From the NCBI GenBank assembly GCA_030684475.1, contig JAUXWB010000059.1:1-34985 (forward strand): a DNA stretch of 34,985 nt, in the 5' to 3' direction. Below the pieces are notes generated by a model. That model was not told the DNA's origin. It searched no databases and was given only the letters and a program-made list of their open reading frames with translations. Both the position numbers and the translations under genes were made by a program. The number at the start of each line of letters is the position of its first letter. The first letter of the stretch is position 1. Positions 15,001-22,808 of the stretch are shown in pieces. The stretch comes from Reyranella sp. (GTDB lineage: Bacteria > Pseudomonadota > Alphaproteobacteria > Reyranellales > Reyranellaceae).

Positions 15001-15297
15001 TCAAGCGGCCCGCTTCCCCGGCCGAGTCGGCAGCCTGGCGATGGTACGACCCACCTCCTTGGCCGCCACGCGCAGATCGTAAGCCGTCTGGAGGTTGAGC
15101 CAGAATTCGGCGCTGCTCTTGAACCAGCGGCCGAGCCGCAACGCCGTGTCGCCGGTGATGGCCCGCTTGCCCTGGATGATCTGGGACATGCGATTCGGCG
15201 GCACGCTGATCTGCCGCGACAGCTCGGTGGGCGTGATGCCGAGTTCGCCGAGTTCGTCGGCGAGGATTTCGCCGGGGTGGATGGGAGGCCTGCTCAT
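15001..15297 (-). CDS. higA: HigA-type antitoxin (XRE helix-turn-helix), no toxin partner visible
   Basis: Antitoxin/regulator of the HigA family, 98 aa. The N-terminal PPIHPGEILADELGELGITP, the helix-turn-helix PTELSRQISVPPNRMSQIIQGKRAIT (about residues 23-48) and the tail AEFWLNLQTAYDLRVA are characteristic. HigB toxin normally precedes HigA in the operon. Here the bases upstream of the ATG (15297) run into a terminase remnant on the other strand, and no HigB coding sequence is found. A weak GGGAAGA ribosome site is present. It may be an orphan that now regulates other genes, or a relic of a lost toxin-antitoxin pair. Confidence 0.85.
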   Translation of the reverse strand: MSRPPIHPGEILADELGELGITPTELSRQISVPPNRMSQIIQGKRAITGDTALRLGRWFKSSAEFWLNLQTAYDLRVAAKEVGRTIARLPTRPGKRAA

Positions 15298-15301
15298 CTG
15301 G

Positions 15302-15702
15302 TCTTCCCTGCACTTCAGAACCTCGGCCTCGGCAGCCCCGCGCTTCGACGGCGCCGGCGCCAACCCACGCTACGCCAACAAGCGCGCCGAAATCTGGGGC
15401 AGCGTGAAGGACTGGCTGGAACACGCCAGCCTCCCTGACGATCCCGAACTCGGTGCCGACCTCACCGGCGTCGAATACGGCTTCAACGCCAAAGGCGAGA
15501 TCCAGCTCGAGAAGAAGGACGACATGAAGAAGCGCGGCCTCGCCAGCCCCGACATCGCCGACGCGCTCGCCCTCACCTTCGCGCTGCCGGTCTCCGCGGG
15601 CTGGGACACGTCGCCGGTGCAGGCCTATTGCGTGACAAAGTACGACCTCTATCGCGACTTTACGCCCGAGTACTGGGACGAGAGGACGAGTTCGACGAGT
15701 AA
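15302..15702 (+). pseudogene. Phage terminase large subunit, C-terminal remnant B
   Basis: Reads PRFDGAGANPRYANKRAEIW, GSVKDWLEHASLPDDPELGADL, VEYGFNAKGEIQLEKKDDMK and RGLASPDIADALALTFALPV. This is the nuclease-domain tail of a packaging terminase; the Lys-Arg-Ala-Glu and Pro-Asp-x-Ala-Asp-Ala-Leu blocks are typical. The N-terminal ATPase and the first nuclease motifs are absent. Near the end a one-base deletion relative to remnant A (around 15682) changes the frame, so the original TAA at 15700 is out of frame. The upstream end meets the higA start region without any start codon. It is a decayed fragment, not a working gene. Confidence 0.8.
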
Positions 15703-15704
15703 CT

Positions 15705-15814
15705 GGGAGCGCGCGACTCCAGTCGCATTCATGCTCTTCCGGACCGCGAGCCAGAGGCTCGCGGCCCCCAAGACTATGACACGAAAGGAAGAGCACGACT
15801 GAAGTCGCGCTCCC
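15705..15814. repeat. Long imperfect inverted repeat (hairpin element)
   Basis: The left arm (15705-15740, starting GGGAGCGCGCGACTCCAG and ending GCTCTTCC) pairs with the right arm (15787-15814, GGAAGAGC ... GTCGCGCTCCC). An inner 9-bp stem pairs CCGCGAGCC (15744-15752) with GGCTCGCGG (15756-15764). The left arm is shared with the repeat at 13434-13475. The element is non-coding and resembles a dispersed palindromic repeat. Between it and 15918 nothing else is recognised. Confidence 0.75.
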
Positions 15815-15918
15815 GGCAATGACACCACCGGCCGGCTGTACCCGCAGTGCCTGAGCTGTAGTTTTCGGCAGGGCGGCCAAATAATGCAACAACGCAAGCG
15901 CGAAGGGGACTCTCAGTG

Positions 15919-16181
15919 ATGAAGTCAGCAAGATATGCGGCACTCAATGCTCTGATTGCAGTCCTGGATCCGGGCGGCAAAGTGAAAGTTCCGCAGTGGT
16001 CAAAGCCTATGACCCCGCACTGGAATCCGTGGATGGTCGCACAATCCTCGACGCGTCTGTCTCGCAGGAGGAAACAATGATCCGGATCTGGACGAATCAT
16101 GAAAGCGAGCCCGATAAGGTAGTCGTTGGATTCGAATTGACTCAACTTCAGTCGTCCGTGAAGAACGGCTGGTTCGAGTGA
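15919..16181 (+). pseudogene. Small hypothetical gene with probable frameshift
   Basis: A good ribosome site AAGGGGA precedes ATG 15919, which starts MKSARYAALNALIAVLDPGG followed by KVKVPQ. That frame then degenerates to an Arg-rich end at TGA 16078. From about 15996 the next frame takes over with convincing protein sequence: VKAYDPALESVDGRTILDAS, then VSQEETMIRIWTNHESEPDK and VVVGFELTQLQSSVKNGWFE, ending at 16181. The simplest reading is one gene of about 85 codons with a frameshift near 15990-16000. A separate GTG start at 15996 is possible. The family is not recognised. A further 46-codon open frame at 16186-16326 is too weak to call. Confidence 0.45.
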
Positions 16182-16220
16182 GGCGATGACCGAAGGCAAC
16201 CTCAGGAATGCCCGCCCGGC

Positions 16221-16241
16221 GCCCGCCGCGGCGGGCTTTTT
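16221..16241 (+). terminator. Rho-independent terminator-like hairpin
   Basis: GCCCGCC and GGCGGGC (16221-16236) form a tight GC stem followed by TTTTT. It lies about 40 bp after the small gene ending at 16181 and would end its transcript. Confidence 0.65.
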
Positions 16242-16392
16242 CGCGCCTTCGTCGGCGCGGCGCTACGAGACGCTGGCCGGCGGTGTCGATCCCACGCTGG
16301 GGATCGTGAAGACTCTGCTGTCGTGACGACCACCGTCCCGGCGCTTGCGGTGACGAACTCGCTGGGCTCTCCTTGACGCGCGCGTTATGAAA

Positions 16393-16499
16393 TTTCCCGA
16401 CACCGCTCGCATTCTTCGACACGCAGGTGTCGGAAAACGGCCGGCGAAAACTCTTGCCGATCAACGCCTTGAATTTTCCGACACGATTTTCCCGACACC
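16393..16499. repeat. Cluster of four TTTTCC(C)GACAC motifs
   Basis: The motif occurs as TTTCCCGACACC (16393-16404), in reverse as GGTGTCGGAAAA (16426-16437), as TTTTCCGACAC (16474-16484) and as TTTTCCCGACACC (16487-16499). The cluster lies just past the stop of the minus-strand oxidoreductase gene, so it is not in an obvious promoter for that gene. It could be a protein-binding array, or short repeats left by a mobile element. The stretch 16242-16392 holds nothing else I can name. Confidence 0.6.
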
Positions 16500-16515
16500 G
16501 GGGCGTCGGCAAAGC

Positions 16516-17778
16516 CTAGCCGAAGCGGCCCGGATCGCAGCCGACGAAAGCGTCAGGCAGGGTCTCGCCCTCCATCTGGCGGGCGATCAGCCGTCCGCTC
16601 GCCGTGGCCAGGGTGAGGCCGAGATGCTGATGGCCGTAGCTGCAGTAGACATTGGCCAGGCGCGGCGCGCGGCCGACGGCGGGGCGGTAGTCGGGCAGCG
16701 TCGGCCGCTCGCCGATCCAGCGGCTCTGTTCGGCGCCGCCGACGCCGGGGAAGATGTCCTTCAGGTGCTTGATCAGGAGATCGGCACGCTGCCACGACGG
16801 CGGCTGATGGGGGGCGGCCAGCTCGACGGTGCCGGCGAGGCGCAGGCCCTCCTGCATCGGCGTGAAAAAGAGGCCGCGCTCGGGTGGGCTGACGGGCAGG
16901 TCGAAGCGCAGATTGTCGGGCGCCAGCATGACGTGATAGCCGCGCTCGGCGACCAGCGGCGCATTGAAGCCCAGCAGCCGCGTGAGCTCGCCCGAGGCGC
17001 GGCCGGCCGCGATCACCACGGCCTTGGCCGGCAATGACTGGTCGGTGATCTGCACCGAGGTCACGCGATTGCCCCCATTGGCGCCATCGCGGCCAAAGCC
17101 GCGCACGCGGCCGCGCAGGATCGTGCCGCCGTCGGCCGCGAAGCGCTGGGCCAGGGTCTCGACCACGCGGTAGGGATTGATGGTGTGCGTGCCGTTCGGA
17201 TAGTGGATGCCACGCACGATGTGCGAGCTGAGGCCGGGCGCCAGTTCGCGCGCGCGGTTGCCGTCGACGATCTCGAAGTCGGTGCCCTTGCCCGCCTGCA
17301 GGCCGCGCATCTCGTCGGTGGCGAGGAAGGCCGCCTCGCTTTCGTAGACGTAGAGCGCGCCCTTGGTCTGGAACAGTTCGCCGAGGCCCGATGCCTGGAT
17401 CTCCGCCTTCCAGGCGATGTCGGCCTCGATCATCAGCGCCTTGAGGGAGTCCTTGCCCTTCTGGACTTCGGCCTTGCTGAGGGCGGCAATGGCGAAGCGC
17501 GCCATCCAGGGCAGCAGCCAGGGCAGGCTGGGTGGATGGAGCGTAAGCGGCCCGGTGCGGTCGGTCAGCATCTTGGGCAGGCTCTTCAGCGTCGAGGGCC
17601 TGGCCAGCGGGATCAGGCTGTCGAGGGAGAGAAAGCCCGCATTGCCGAACGACGTGGCCCGGCCGGGCTCGGCGCTGTCGAGAAGGGTAACGGAATGGCC
17701 GGCACGCTGCAGGGCGCGGGCGGCCGCGGTGCCGACGATGCCGGCGCCGACGACGATAACGGGATCCTGGTCGCTCAT
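16516..17778 (-). CDS. D-amino acid dehydrogenase-like FAD oxidoreductase (DadA family)
   Basis: FAD-dependent amine/amino-acid oxidoreductase of 420 aa. The FAD dinucleotide motif is VIVVGAGIVGTAAARAL (about residues 7-23). The DadA-type features FGNAGFLSLDSLIPLARP and the C-terminal RPTLPDYRPAVGRAPRLANVY followed by YGHQHLGLTLATASGRLIA are present. Members oxidatively deaminate D-amino acids and pass electrons to the respiratory chain. The exact substrate is not fixed, and other DAO-family oxidases remain possible. Neighbouring genes give no pathway hint. It is divergent from hslV, with about 80 bp between. Confidence 0.85.
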   Translation of the reverse strand: MSDQDPVIVVGAGIVGTAAARALQRAGHSVTLLDSAEPGRATSFGNAGFLSLDSLIPLARPSTLKSLPKMLTDRTGPLTLHPPSLPWLLPWMARFAIAALSKAEVQKGKDSLKALMIEADIAWKAEIQASGLGELFQTKGALYVYESEAAFLATDEMRGLQAGKGTDFEIVDGNRARELAPGLSSHIVRGIHYPNGTHTINPYRVVETLAQRFAADGGTILRGRVRGFGRDGANGGNRVTSVQITDQSLPAKAVVIAAGRASGELTRLLGFNAPLVAERGYHVMLAPDNLRFDLPVSPPERGLFFTPMQEGLRLAGTVELAAPHQPPSWQRADLLIKHLKDIFPGVGGAEQSRWIGERPTLPDYRPAVGRAPRLANVYCSYGHQHLGLTLATASGRLIARQMEGETLPDAFVGCDPGRFG

Positions 17779-17826
17779 GAGGTGACGTTAGCACGACCCG
17801 CGCAGGAGCCGGGAAGGGCTTAGCGA

Positions 17827-17854
17827 TTGATTTGCCGCCATGAATCACTATTTA
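17827..17854 (+). promoter_or_regulatory. Candidate hslV promoter very close to the start codon
   Basis: TTGATT (17827-17832) and TATTTA (17849-17854) are separated by 16 bp. Transcription would start near 17861, just before the hslV ATG at 17862, and no ribosome site is visible. A leaderless transcript is possible. An earlier promoter cannot be excluded. Confidence 0.35.
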
Positions 17855-17861
17855 CGTTGCC

Positions 17862-18422
17862 ATGTCCGCTCCCTCCGACACTTCCCCGACACCCGGCTGG
17901 CACGCCACAACCATCCTCTCCGTCCGCAAGGGCGGCCAGGTGGTGATGGCCGGCGACGGCCAAGTCTCGATGGGCCAGACCGTCGTCAAGGCCAACGCCA
18001 AGAAGGTCCGCCGTCTCGGCAACGGCTCGATCGTGGCCGGCTTCGCCGGCGCCACGGCTGACGCCTTCACCCTTTTTGAACGCCTGGAAAGCAAGCTGGA
18101 GCGTCATCCCGGCCAGCTCCTGCGCGCCTGCATCGAGCTCGCCAAGGACTGGCGCACCGACCGCTACCTGCGCCGGCTCGAAGCGATGATGGCCGTGGCC
18201 GACAAGGACGTCTCGCTGCTGCTGTCGGGCTCGGGCGATGTGCTCGAACCCGAGGATGGCCTGCTGGCCATCGGGTCGGGCGGCAACTATGCCTTGTCCG
18301 CGGCGCGCGCGCTGATCGACATCGAGGGTCTCGACGCCGAAGCGGTCGCGCGCAAGGCGATGAAGATCGCAGCCGAGATCTGCGTCTATACCAACCACAA
18401 CGTCATCATCGAGAAGCTCTGA
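17862..18422 (+). CDS. hslV: ATP-dependent protease peptidase subunit HslV (ClpQ)
   Basis: Threonine protease that forms the double-hexamer core of the HslUV proteasome-like complex in the cytosol and degrades misfolded proteins. The 186-aa product has a 15-residue propeptide followed by Thr16-Thr17-Ile, giving the catalytic N-terminal Thr after processing. The blocks [22 protein letters not shown] and [16 protein letters not shown] are family signatures. The 8-bp gap to hslU shows the usual operon. Many bacteria have a shorter propeptide; this length is common in alphaproteobacteria. Confidence 0.97.
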   Translation: MSAPSDTSPTPGWHATTILSVRKGGQVVMAGDGQVSMGQTVVKANAKKVRRLGNGSIVAGFAGATADAFTLFERLESKLERHPGQLLRACIELAKDWRTDRYLRRLEAMMAVADKDVSLLLSGSGDVLEPEDGLLAIGSGGNYALSAARALIDIEGLDAEAVARKAMKIAAEICVYTNHNVIIEKL

Positions 18423-18430
18423 GCAGCGTA

Positions 18431-19741
18431 ATGGGCAACGACTTTTCCCCCCGCGAGATCGTCTCCGAACTCGACAAGCACATCGTCGGCCAGCAGGACG
18501 CCAAACGCGCGGTCGCCATTGCACTGCGCAACCGCTGGCGCCGCCTGCAGCTGCCCGAGGGGCTGCGCGAGGAAGTGCTGCCCAAGAACATCCTGATGAT
18601 CGGACCCACGGGCTGCGGCAAGACCGAGATCGCGCGGCGCCTGGCCAAGCTCGCCAACGCGCCGTTCCTGAAAGTCGAGGCGACCAAGTTCACCGAAGTG
18701 GGCTACGTCGGCCGCGACGTCGAGCAGATCGCGCGCGACCTGATGGAAGCCGCCATCGACATGACGCGCGAGCGCCTGCGCAAGGACGTGCGCGCCAAGG
18801 CCGAAATGGCCGCCGAGGATCGCGTGCTCGATGCACTCTGCGGCCCCAGTGCCAGCGAGGAGACCCGCCTGCGCTTCCGTCACAAGCTGCGCGCGGGCGA
18901 ACTGAACGAGCGCGAGATCGAGATCGAGGTTGCCGACGCAGGCTCGCCGATGCAGTTCGAGGTGCCCGGCCAGCCCGGCGCCTCGGTCGGCATGATCAAT
19001 ATCGGCGACATGCTGGGCAAGGCCTTCGGCGGGCGCACCAAGAAGCGCAAGATGAGCGTGGCCGATTCCCACGAGGCGCTGATGCGCGAGGAGAGCGACA
19101 AGCTCCTCGACCAGGAGCGCGTGGTGCGTGAGGCCCGCGAGTCGGTCGAGCAGAACGGCATCGTCTTCATCGACGAGATCGACAAGATCACGGCGCGCAG
19201 CGAGTTCCGCGGCGGCGGCGACGTCAGCCGTGAGGGCGTCCAGCGCGACCTGCTGCCGCTGATCGAGGGCACGACGGTGAACACCAAGCACGGCCCGGTG
19301 AAGACCGACCACGTCCTGTTCATCTGCTCCGGCGCCTTCCACATGGCCAAGCCTTCGGACATGCTGCCCGAGCTGCAGGGCCGGCTGCCGATCCGCGTCA
19401 GCCTGGCCTCTCTCGGCCAGGACGACTTCCGCCGCATCCTGACCGAGCCGGAAGCGAGCCTGGTGAAGCAATACAAGGCGCTGCTGGCGACCGAGAAGGT
19501 CGACCTCGACTTCAAGGACGACGCCATCGACGAGCTGGCGCGGCTGTCGGCCGAGATCAACGAGACGGTCGAGAATATCGGCGCCAGGCGGCTTCACACG
19601 GTGATGGAGAAGTTGCTCGAGGAGATCAGCTTCACCGCCTCGGACTCACCCGGCCACAAGGTCGAAATCGACGCCGCCTATGTGCGCGCCCACGTGAGCG
19701 AGCTTGCCAAGAACACGGATCTCAGCAAGTTCGTGCTGTGA
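18431..19741 (+). CDS. hslU: ATP-dependent protease ATPase subunit HslU (ClpY)
   Basis: AAA+ unfoldase that caps HslV, unfolds substrates and triggers the peptidase. The 436-aa length is normal. Walker A is GPTGCGKT (residues 58-65) and Walker B is [10 protein letters not shown]. The sequence [20 protein letters not shown] follows, and the C-terminal tail ends LSKFVL, the conserved residues that insert into HslV. The N-terminus [20 protein letters not shown] is typical. The gene ends one base before the convergent small membrane ORF. Confidence 0.97.
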   Translation: MGNDFSPREIVSELDKHIVGQQDAKRAVAIALRNRWRRLQLPEGLREEVLPKNILMIGPTGCGKTEIARRLAKLANAPFLKVEATKFTEVGYVGRDVEQIARDLMEAAIDMTRERLRKDVRAKAEMAAEDRVLDALCGPSASEETRLRFRHKLRAGELNEREIEIEVADAGSPMQFEVPGQPGASVGMINIGDMLGKAFGGRTKKRKMSVADSHEALMREESDKLLDQERVVREARESVEQNGIVFIDEIDKITARSEFRGGGDVSREGVQRDLLPLIEGTTVNTKHGPVKTDHVLFICSGAFHMAKPSDMLPELQGRLPIRVSLASLGQDDFRRILTEPEASLVKQYKALLATEKVDLDFKDDAIDELARLSAEINETVENIGARRLHTVMEKLLEEISFTASDSPGHKVEIDAAYVRAHVSELAKNTDLSKFVL

Positions 19742-19742
19742 T

Positions 19743-19880
19743 CTAGAGGCAGTAGGCGGCGATCAGGTCGACGAGATAGGCCGGGCCGTTCAGGCCCCAC
19801 ATTACGAACGACAAGGCAGTCGCGGCGACGACAAGGGCGGCGGCGCCCCATAGCAGTGCCGCGCGCCAGCCCGCGATCAT
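19743..19880 (-). CDS. Small single-span membrane protein, 45 aa
   Basis: The sequence MIAGWRAALLWGAAALVVAA followed by TALSFVMWGLNGPAYLVDLI is one hydrophobic helix plus a short amphipathic tail. The ATG at 19880 lies 10 bp after the stop of the MFS transporter gene, in the same direction, behind a weak GGA ribosome site. It could be a small partner of the transporter. The family is not recognised. The short length makes the call tentative, though its position and hydrophobic profile support it. Confidence 0.5.
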   Translation of the reverse strand: MIAGWRAALLWGAAALVVAATALSFVMWGLNGPAYLVDLIAAYCL

Positions 19881-19890
19881 CGTTCCGTGC

Positions 19891-21138
19891 TCATGCAGGC
19901 TGCGGTACCGCGGCGGACCGCGTGAGTCGTTCCTCGACGATCGGCCAATGCAATGCCGCAGCAACGAGGCCGAGCGCGATCGAAATCCACCACATCATGT
20001 CATAGTTGCCCTGGAGGTCGAACAGGAAGCCGCCGCCCCAGCCGCCGACGAAGCTGCCGAGCTGATGGCCGAAGAAGACGATGCCGTTCAACATCGTGAC
20101 ATGCACCGGTCCGAAGATGAAGCCGACCAGCGAGGTGGTGAGCGGTACCGTGCCCAGCCACAGGAAGCCGAGCGAGCCGGCGAAGATCAGCACCGAGGCG
20201 GCCGACAGCGGCGCGACCATGAATCCCAGGAACACCAGCGAGCGCAGAAGATAGAGTAGCGTCAGCAAATTCTTGCGCTTGTACTTGGCTCCCATGGAAC
20301 TCCACAGGATGGCGCCGGCGATGTTGAACAGGCCGACCATGCCGATCGCCCAGCCGCCGAGCTCGACCGGCGTCAGCTCGACGCCGAACAGCGACAGGCC
20401 GATCCCCTTGTCGGAGATGTAGGCCGGCAGATGGCCGCCGACGAAGGCGACATGGAAGCCGCAGACGAAGTAGCCCGTCACCAGCAGCACGTAGCTGCGC
20501 AGGCCGAAGGCCTCGGTCAGTGCCTCGCGGGTCGTCTGGCTGCCGCCGCTGCCCTTCCTGGAGGCGGCGATTTCCTTGCGGTCGTTCAGCCCGATCGGCA
20601 GCACGATGATCAGGACCGCGAGGAACGTGAGCGCCCACATGGTCGGCCGCCAGTCGCCGAAGTAGCTCTGCAGCACGGCCGCCAGCGGCACGATGAAGAA
20701 CTGGCCGAACGAGCCGCCGGCCGAGCAGATGCCCACGGCCAGCGCCTGCTTCTCCGGCGGCGCCACGCGCAGGATCACGCCCAGCACAGGGCCGAAGGTC
20801 GCGGCCGACAGGCCGATGCCGACCAGGATGTTGCCCAGGATCAGCATGAAGCCATCGTGCATCGTGGCGGTCACGACCATGCCCAGCACGTAGACCACGC
20901 CGCCGCCGGCGATCGTGGGCGCCGAGCCGAAGCGGTCGGCCAGGCGGCCCGAAAACGGCGCCACGGCGCCCATCAGGAGCATCGACAGGGCGGTGCCGAA
21001 CGAAAACAGCTCACGGCCGACGTCGAGCTCGGCTGAAACCGGCTTGAGGAAGATGCCGAAGCTCTGGCGAACGCCGAGACCGATGGTCAGGACGAGGAAA
21101 CCGCACCAAACGGCGGTCCAATAGGAGCGGGAGGTCAT
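19891..21138 (-). CDS. Major facilitator superfamily transporter
   Basis: Inner-membrane secondary transporter of 415 aa with about twelve predicted helices. The loop 2-3 motif appears as GRLADRFGSAPTIAGG. The central cytoplasmic loop carries RKEIAASRKGSGGSQTTREA. Similarity is to the oxalate/formate antiporter-like (OFA/MCT) group, so a carboxylate substrate is plausible but unproven. I start at ATG 21138 (MTSRSYWTAVWCGFLV); an upstream ATG at 21198 would add 20 polar residues. A small membrane ORF follows closely. Confidence 0.88.
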   Translation of the reverse strand: MTSRSYWTAVWCGFLVLTIGLGVRQSFGIFLKPVSAELDVGRELFSFGTALSMLLMGAVAPFSGRLADRFGSAPTIAGGGVVYVLGMVVTATMHDGFMLILGNILVGIGLSAATFGPVLGVILRVAPPEKQALAVGICSAGGSFGQFFIVPLAAVLQSYFGDWRPTMWALTFLAVLIIVLPIGLNDRKEIAASRKGSGGSQTTREALTEAFGLRSYVLLVTGYFVCGFHVAFVGGHLPAYISDKGIGLSLFGVELTPVELGGWAIGMVGLFNIAGAILWSSMGAKYKRKNLLTLLYLLRSLVFLGFMVAPLSAASVLIFAGSLGFLWLGTVPLTTSLVGFIFGPVHVTMLNGIVFFGHQLGSFVGGWGGGFLFDLQGNYDMMWWISIALGLVAAALHWPIVEERLTRSAAVPQPA

Positions 21139-21239
21139 GGCCGGCAACTTGCGGCGGCACACTTGCACTGGCAAGGCGTTCGGCCCGATGCGGACCATAG
21201 AATTACTTCATGCTGTCACAAGCTGTGATGTGGCAGAAC

Positions 21240-22808
21240 ATGGTCATGGTCCGACTGTGGTCTCACGGCATCCTGGCGGCGGCGCTGGCGATGCTGGCCG
21301 GGGTGATGCCGGCCGGTGAGGCGCTCGCCGCGCCGCGGCTGGAGCGCGAGCGCTGCACTTTCAAGCCGCCGCGCGGCGATCGCGTCGAATGCCACGTGCT
21401 GATCGTTCCGGAGAATCGCGAGCTGCCGCGGGGCCGTGAAGTCCGCCTGAAAGTTGCCGTCCTCAAAGCCAAGCGGACCGCCAGTCTGGAACCCGTGGTC
21501 TATCTGTCCGGCGGGCCAGGCGATGCGCCTTTGGTGGCGTCAACTCCCGGCGCCGATGCCCTCGCCGAAGGCGACTGGTGGAACGAGACCGCCAACATCC
21601 GCCGCCGTCGCGATGTCATCATCCTGAGCCAGCGCGGCGCGGGCGGCACGACCCCCAACCTCGACTGCTTCGATCCGCGCACTTCCGAACCTGCCAAGGC
21701 GCCCCGGCGGGCGGTCACCGAACAGCAGGAGCGCGACATCCTGGTGAGCTGCCGGGCCCTGCTCGAACGGCGCAAGGTCGACCTCACGATGTACACGACA
21801 CCGGCGCTGGCCGACGATGTCGCCGACCTTGCGACGGCATTCTCGCTGTCGCGCATCAATCTCTATGGCGTGTCCTACGGCACGCGCTGGGCGCTCGAGG
21901 TGATGCGGCGGCATCCCGGGCTGGTGCGTTCCGCCGTGCTGGACGGCGTCTACCCGCCGCAGGTGAACGGCGAGCAGAACGAATCCGAGATCGTGCGCCG
22001 CACCTTTCTGCAGCTCTACGCCGATTGTGCCGCCGACGCCGTCTGCCGCGAGCGGCATCCGGCGATCCGTACCATGATCGAAGGGGCGATCGAGTCCGCC
22101 GAGCGCGCGCCGCTGCAATTGACGCTGCAGCTCGAAGACGGTGCTCGGCCGGCACGCCTTGATGGCGCGAAGCTCCTCCTGGTGCTGCTGCGCATGATGC
22201 GCGACGGCGAAGCGGCTCTCGTTCCCGAGGCCGTGGCTGCCATTGCGCGCGACGACCTTCGCCTGCTGCGCATGTTCGCCGAGGACCTCGAGAGCAACGA
22301 TGGCGGCCTTCTCGAGCAGGGCACCCAGCAATTCGACGGCCTCTACAACAGCATCGAGTGCCGTGAGACGTGGTCGGCGGTCGATCGGGCAGCGCGCCGA
22401 CGGCAAATCGAGGCCAGCGGCCTCTACGGCCTCTCCGCCCGGTTCAGCAAGTCGCCGGTTTTCTGTCAGCTCTGGCGTGTTCCGGCCGCGCCGGCCGCCG
22501 AGCGCCAGCCGGTGAAATCAGAGATACCCACGCTGCTGCTGAGTGGCGGCTACGACTGGCTGACCCCGCCGGCATGGGGCCGCGAGGCGGCCAAGACCCT
22601 GTCGTCGGCGCGCCACGTCGTCTTCCGCTCCCAGGGACATGGCGTGGTCGTCCAGGATTCGTGCGCCGGGCGTCTGCGCGACGGATTCATCGATGATCCC
22701 AAGCCCAAGCGGGCGCCGCCCTGCCGCGTCAGTACGCCGCCCAACTTCACTGCCGCCTACGAGCGCGCACGCAACCTGCCCCGATACGACAAGGAGAAGA
22801 GCGAATGA
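21240..22808 (+). CDS. Exported alpha/beta hydrolase (TAP/peptidase S33-like)
   Basis: Predicted periplasmic serine hydrolase of about 522 aa. A signal peptide (MVMVRLWSHGILAAALAMLA to about residue 30, cleavage after ALA) precedes the mature protein. The oxyanion region VYLSGGPGDAP, the nucleophile elbow YGVSYGTRWALEVM, the Asp in LLSGGYDWLTPP and the His in RSQGHGVVVQDSC give a full catalytic triad, as in tripeptidyl-aminopeptidase relatives with a TAP-like C-terminal domain. The start could be ATG 21210, 21240 or 21246; 21240 gives the best signal peptide. The stop overlaps the next ATG (ATGA). Confidence 0.82.
   Translation: MVMVRLWSHGILAAALAMLAGVMPAGEALAAPRLERERCTFKPPRGDRVECHVLIVPENRELPRGREVRLKVAVLKAKRTASLEPVVYLSGGPGDAPLVASTPGADALAEGDWWNETANIRRRRDVIILSQRGAGGTTPNLDCFDPRTSEPAKAPRRAVTEQQERDILVSCRALLERRKVDLTMYTTPALADDVADLATAFSLSRINLYGVSYGTRWALEVMRRHPGLVRSAVLDGVYPPQVNGEQNESEIVRRTFLQLYADCAADAVCRERHPAIRTMIEGAIESAERAPLQLTLQLEDGARPARLDGAKLLLVLLRMMRDGEAALVPEAVAAIARDDLRLLRMFAEDLESNDGGLLEQGTQQFDGLYNSIECRETWSAVDRAARRRQIEASGLYGLSARFSKSPVFCQLWRVPAAPAAERQPVKSEIPTLLLSGGYDWLTPPAWGREAAKTLSSARHVVFRSQGHGVVVQDSCAGRLRDGFIDDPKPKRAPPCRVSTPPNFTAAYERARNLPRYDKEKSE

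Noticed and set aside
15298..15420. HigB toxin upstream of higA
   Set aside because: None of the three minus-strand frames gives HigB-like sequence; the plus strand carries the terminase remnant.
16186..16326. 46-codon open frame
   Set aside because: It overlaps the terminator-like hairpin, has no recognised family and no good ribosome site.
16393..16499. CRISPR array
   Set aside because: The repeats are only about 12 bp, irregularly spaced and in both orientations, with no cas genes in the window.
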